Shown piece by piece: positions 14,930 through 16,741 of a stretch of DNA of 16,741 nt; the stretch's first letter is position 1, and each line of letters starts with the position of its first letter. Made by a program: the position numbers and the translations under genes. The DNA is taken from assembly GCA_964507325.1 (NCBI GenBank), contig CAZDQL010000121.1, positions 1 through 16,741 of the forward strand. Reading direction: 5' to 3'. The notes below the pieces were generated by a model, which saw only the letters and a program-made list of their open reading frames with translations, searched no databases and was not told the origin of the DNA. This DNA is from CAZDQL01 sp964507325. Lineage in GTDB: Bacteria > Planctomycetota > UBA1135 > GCA-002686595.

Positions 14930-16063
14930 CTAGGCGGGGGCGCCGCGCCGCACCACGTTGACCAGGCAGCGCAGGCTGCCGAAGTGCCGGTAGGTGGCGG
15001 TGCAGTCGACCGCGAAGACCTCGTATCCGAGCCCCTCCCAGATCTCCTGCGCGGCGCGGTTGAGGGCCTCGGCGCCGGCGTAGACGGGCATGTGAACGAT
15101 GCGGCGCCCCTCCCGCTGATCGAGGATCGCGTTCAGGGGGCTCAAGTAGGTGCGCCCATCGGGTGCGGGCAGGACCGGCATGCGCACGACCCGGTACCCG
15201 GCCTGCTCGCAGCGTCGGGCCACGGCGTCGAAGCGCGCTTGGGTGGCGGGGGAGAAGTCGGCGCCGCCGGGCAGGGGGGCTTCGATCCCCGGCAGGTCGC
15301 GCGCTGCGCTCGGATCGCCCACGAGCACCGTGCGGTTTCCAGCGGCCATCATGAACATCCCCGCGTGGTGGTCGGGGGCGTGGTCGAGGAGGAGGACGCG
15401 GCGCCCGAGCTGCTGGGTCAGGCGTGCGGTGAGCTCCTCCTCGTCGGCGACGGTGCGCCCCAGGTTGCGCCGCAGGACTCCGGGCGCGACGAAGGTGGTG
15501 AGGTCGTCGGTCACGAAGTCGCCGCCGTCGAAGTAGAGCTCGCTCCGGGTGGCGTCCGCGTCGAGGTCGGGCTGGTGCGCCAGGTCCTCCGCCACCAGGT
15601 GATCCTCGCGCCGAGCGGCCCAGGTCGTGGCGCCCTCTTCACCGCGGGGGGAGAGGAGCAGGTGCGTGGGCGGCTCGCCCGGGCTCTGCAGGAGGAGCCA
15701 CCGGTCGCGGGACCATCCCGTGATCGCGTGGTCGGCGAAGACCGGGGTGAGGGTGCAGGCGTGCTCTCCGAGGCGACGGTGGAGATCGTCGAAAGCGGCT
15801 GCGTCGGGACAGACGACGTGGATCCGCACCTCCGCGGGCAGGCCGCCGATGAAGTCGCGGTAGGCGGGAAGCTGCACCTCGGCGGCCGCCGGGAGGTAGT
15901 GGATCACCAGCTCCTCCAGGGGCCCGTCGCAGTCGCTGACGAGGACGCCGGTGGGGGAGGGGTGCCCATCCGGTCCCTCGAGAGCGGCGATCGCGGCGAG
16001 GGTGGTGCCCAACCCGAGCAGCACGCCCAGGGGGCCGGCGAAGCGCGCGGCGGGGGGGCTCAC
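14930..16063 (-). CDS. Agmatine/peptidylarginine deiminase-like protein (guanidino-modifying enzyme superfamily), membrane-anchored
   Basis: The protein has 377 residues from a GTG at 16063 that overlaps the preceding gene's stop (GTGA, 16063-16060). The frame stays open to 16717, but that part is a shadow of the upstream gene. The N-terminus (RFAGPLGVLLGLGTTLAAIAAL) is a signal peptide or membrane anchor. Superfamily-like motifs occur in the expected order: GWSRDRW (117-122), FDGGDF (178-183), DHHAGMFM (231-238), TYLSPLN (305-311) and FGSLRCLVNV with Cys366 as the likely nucleophile. This order matches agmatine deiminase and peptidylarginine deiminase proteins, which hydrolyse guanidino groups. 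The HxD motif before MFM reads His-Ala-Gly, so an Asp that normally contacts substrate is missing. That raises doubt about classical deiminase chemistry. I infer a periplasmic enzyme or a repurposed relative. The assignment rests on motifs only. Confidence 0.72.
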   Translation of the reverse strand: MSPPAARFAGPLGVLLGLGTTLAAIAALEGPDGHPSPTGVLVSDCDGPLEELVIHYLPAAAEVQLPAYRDFIGGLPAEVRIHVVCPDAAAFDDLHRRLGEHACTLTPVFADHAITGWSRDRWLLLQSPGEPPTHLLLSPRGEEGATTWAARREDHLVAEDLAHQPDLDADATRSELYFDGGDFVTDDLTTFVAPGVLRRNLGRTVADEEELTARLTQQLGRRVLLLDHAPDHHAGMFMMAAGNRTVLVGDPSAARDLPGIEAPLPGGADFSPATQARFDAVARRCEQAGYRVVRMPVLPAPDGRTYLSPLNAILDQREGRRIVHMPVYAGAEALNRAAQEIWEGLGYEVFAVDCTATYRHFGSLRCLVNVVRRGAPA

Positions 16064-16536
16064 TGTGCCGGCTGGCGGATCTGGAAGAAGAAGGTCTCTT
16101 CGGGGAGCAGCGGGACCGCGGGTTCGAAGGTGCGTTCGACGCGCTCTCCGGGTGCGAGGGTCAGCGCGCAGATCTCCGACCAGCGGTCGGCGGGGACCGG
16201 GAGCATCCGCGCCAGGGGAGAGGGGGGGCTGCTGGCGGCGACGGCGAGGGTGAGGTCGGTGGTGACCACCTGGTCGGTGGGATTGGTGGCGACCAGCTTC
16301 AGGGTGGGGCTCTGTGCCGGGAGGTAGGTCGTGCGGTCGGTGAGCAGGGTGAAGGTGCAGCCGTTCCTCTCGAGCGTGGTCTGGGGGAAGAAGTCGAAGG
16401 GCGCGGCTTGCGCACGGGGAGGCTGGACCTCGAGGAAGGCCAGGGTGAGCAGGCTGGTCACGGCGGCGGCGCGCAGGATGAGAGTGATCGTGGTCATGGC
16501 GATGGTCACGGGCCTTTGGGGCGTGTGGTTCTCCAT
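16060..16536 (-). CDS. Small secreted beta-sandwich protein, first gene of the three-gene operon
   Basis: The protein has 158 residues. Two starts are possible: ATG at 16536, used here, and ATG at 16497 with a more compact signal peptide (MTTITLILRAAAVTSLLTLA). Neither has a clear ribosome binding site. The signal is probably cut after RAQA, giving a mature protein starting near APFDFFP. The mature part has the rhythm of BsuPI-like or Ig-like sandwiches: FTLLTDRTTYLPAQSPTLKL, then LVATNPTDQVV and LTLAPGERVERTF. Such domains act as protease inhibitors or binding modules in other bacteria, but the inhibitor loop cannot be judged here. Its TGA overlaps the GTG of the deiminase-like gene, so the two are translationally coupled and probably work together in the periplasm. 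Function is not known. Confidence 0.7.
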   Translation of the reverse strand: MENHTPQRPVTIAMTTITLILRAAAVTSLLTLAFLEVQPPRAQAAPFDFFPQTTLERNGCTFTLLTDRTTYLPAQSPTLKLVATNPTDQVVTTDLTLAVAASSPPSPLARMLPVPADRWSEICALTLAPGERVERTFEPAVPLLPEETFFFQIRQPAQ

Positions 16537-16563
16537 TGACTTGTCGCACGGTCGGGGGGCGGA

Positions 16564-16589
16564 GGGGGTAACCGGGGGGTAACGGGGGC
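16564..16589. repeat. Tandem G-rich GGTAAC repeats upstream of the operon
   Basis: GGGGGTAACCGGGGGG (16564-16579) is followed directly by GGTAACGGGGGC, giving two GGTAAC cores 11 nt apart, about one DNA turn. They lie 28-50 nt upstream of the 16536 start on the operon's side. The 12-mer GGGTAACGGGGG at 16577-16588 also occurs at 10292-10303 in the divergent sulfatase/peptidase region. This is a possible protein-binding site and no regulator is known. Confidence 0.3.
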
Positions 16590-16641
16590 TCGTGAGCCGA
16601 TCCGGTCAGCGAGACGTTGGGGGGGAGATCTCGGGGAGAGA

Positions 16642-16683
16642 GGAAGTCCCCCCGAAACTCCAGCCAGTTTCGGGGGGACTTCC
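16642..16683. repeat. Perfect 18-bp inverted repeat with six-base loop
   Basis: GGAAGTCCCCCCGAAACT (16642-16659) and its exact reverse complement (16666-16683) flank the loop CCAGCC. The stem is GC-rich and has no adjoining T-tract on either strand. It lies about 106 nt upstream of the operon's first start and about 36 nt before the terminal C-run. It could be the terminator of a minus-strand gene beyond the window, a leader structure, an interspersed palindromic repeat or a fold-back assembly artefact. Confidence 0.75.
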
Positions 16684-16718
16684 CCGCTCCACACCAGCCT
16701 CCTTCCCCACCCCCCACG

Positions 16719-16741
16719 CCCCCCCCCCCCCCCCCCCCCCC
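16719..16741. other. 23-base C homopolymer at the window end
   Basis: The window ends in an uninterrupted run of 23 Cs, preceded by further C-rich sequence from about 16704. On the opposite strand this is poly-G. Poly-G is the classic false call of two-colour sequencing when signal drops out, and such runs collect at contig ends next to strong hairpins. The length should not be trusted as biological. Confidence 0.7.

Noticed and set aside
14168..16327. A 719-codon open frame on the plus strand
   Set aside because: It covers two coupled minus-strand genes with recognisable motifs, and its own product shows no signal or domain.
16064..16717. Upstream extension of the deiminase-like frame by 218 codons
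   Set aside because: The extension translates to Arg/Pro/His-rich nonsense and overlaps the secreted protein gene almost completely. The GTG in the GTGA overlap starts directly before a good membrane anchor.
1..16741. tRNA, rRNA, CRISPR arrays, insertion sequences, integrase or phage genes
   Set aside because: None was found on reading either strand. There are no regularly spaced direct repeats, no transposase-like motifs and no tRNA-like cloverleaf ends noticed. A covariance-model scan was not possible here.

Overview
The window is about 16.7 kb of very GC-rich DNA (roughly two thirds G+C, by eye). It is dense with genes for exported proteins and has no rRNA, tRNA, CRISPR array, transposase or integrase that I can see. 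The protein repertoire suggests a Planctomycetota chromosome, perhaps a marine or aquatic lineage. It includes a membrane-anchored squalene-cyclase-like toroid protein with a TonB-like N-terminus, a PmoA-type (DUF6807-like) domain, an iduronate-2-sulfatase-type sulfatase, a large S9 peptidase and a secreted beta-helix protein. This assignment is inferred from gene content; no phylogenetic marker gene is present.

Layout. Positions 178-3294 (+) carry a membrane-anchored alpha/alpha-toroid protein, then, 45 nt later, an exported protein joining an HExxH metallopeptidase-like half to a PmoA-like half. Positions 3451-5193 (+) encode a secreted parallel beta-helix protein behind a possible promoter with a 14-bp palindrome. 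Two small predicted lipoproteins follow at 5384-5779 and 6010-6531 (+). A convergent minus-strand pair occupies 8696-6553: a 123-residue cytosolic protein whose stop overlaps (ATGA) the start of a 591-residue lipoprotein with a long helical middle and a beta-rich end. A sulfatase (10207-8765, -) is divergent from a prolyl-oligopeptidase-type peptidase (10370-13231, +). The right end is a compact minus-strand operon, 16536-13256: a secreted beta-sandwich protein, a guanidino-modifying-enzyme-like protein (GTGA overlap) and a tandem-domain SagB/ThcOx-type flavin oxidoreductase (6-nt gap).

How the genes may work together. Nearly every product carries a signal peptide, lipobox or membrane anchor, so the left two thirds looks like envelope and periplasmic biology: sulfated-glycan and peptide breakdown, surface adhesion and structural lipoproteins. 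The three-gene operon at the right end is the best candidate for an undescribed system. It pairs a possible arginine or agmatine deiminase-like protein, in which one expected Asp is replaced, with a SagB-like oxidoreductase, and no other RiPP genes are in view. No gene-free gap exceeds 300 nt. The largest are 5780-6009, 16537-16741, 5194-5383 and 1-177. The window ends in a 23-base C homopolymer just beyond a perfect 18-bp hairpin, which looks like a contig end and may partly be a sequencing artefact.
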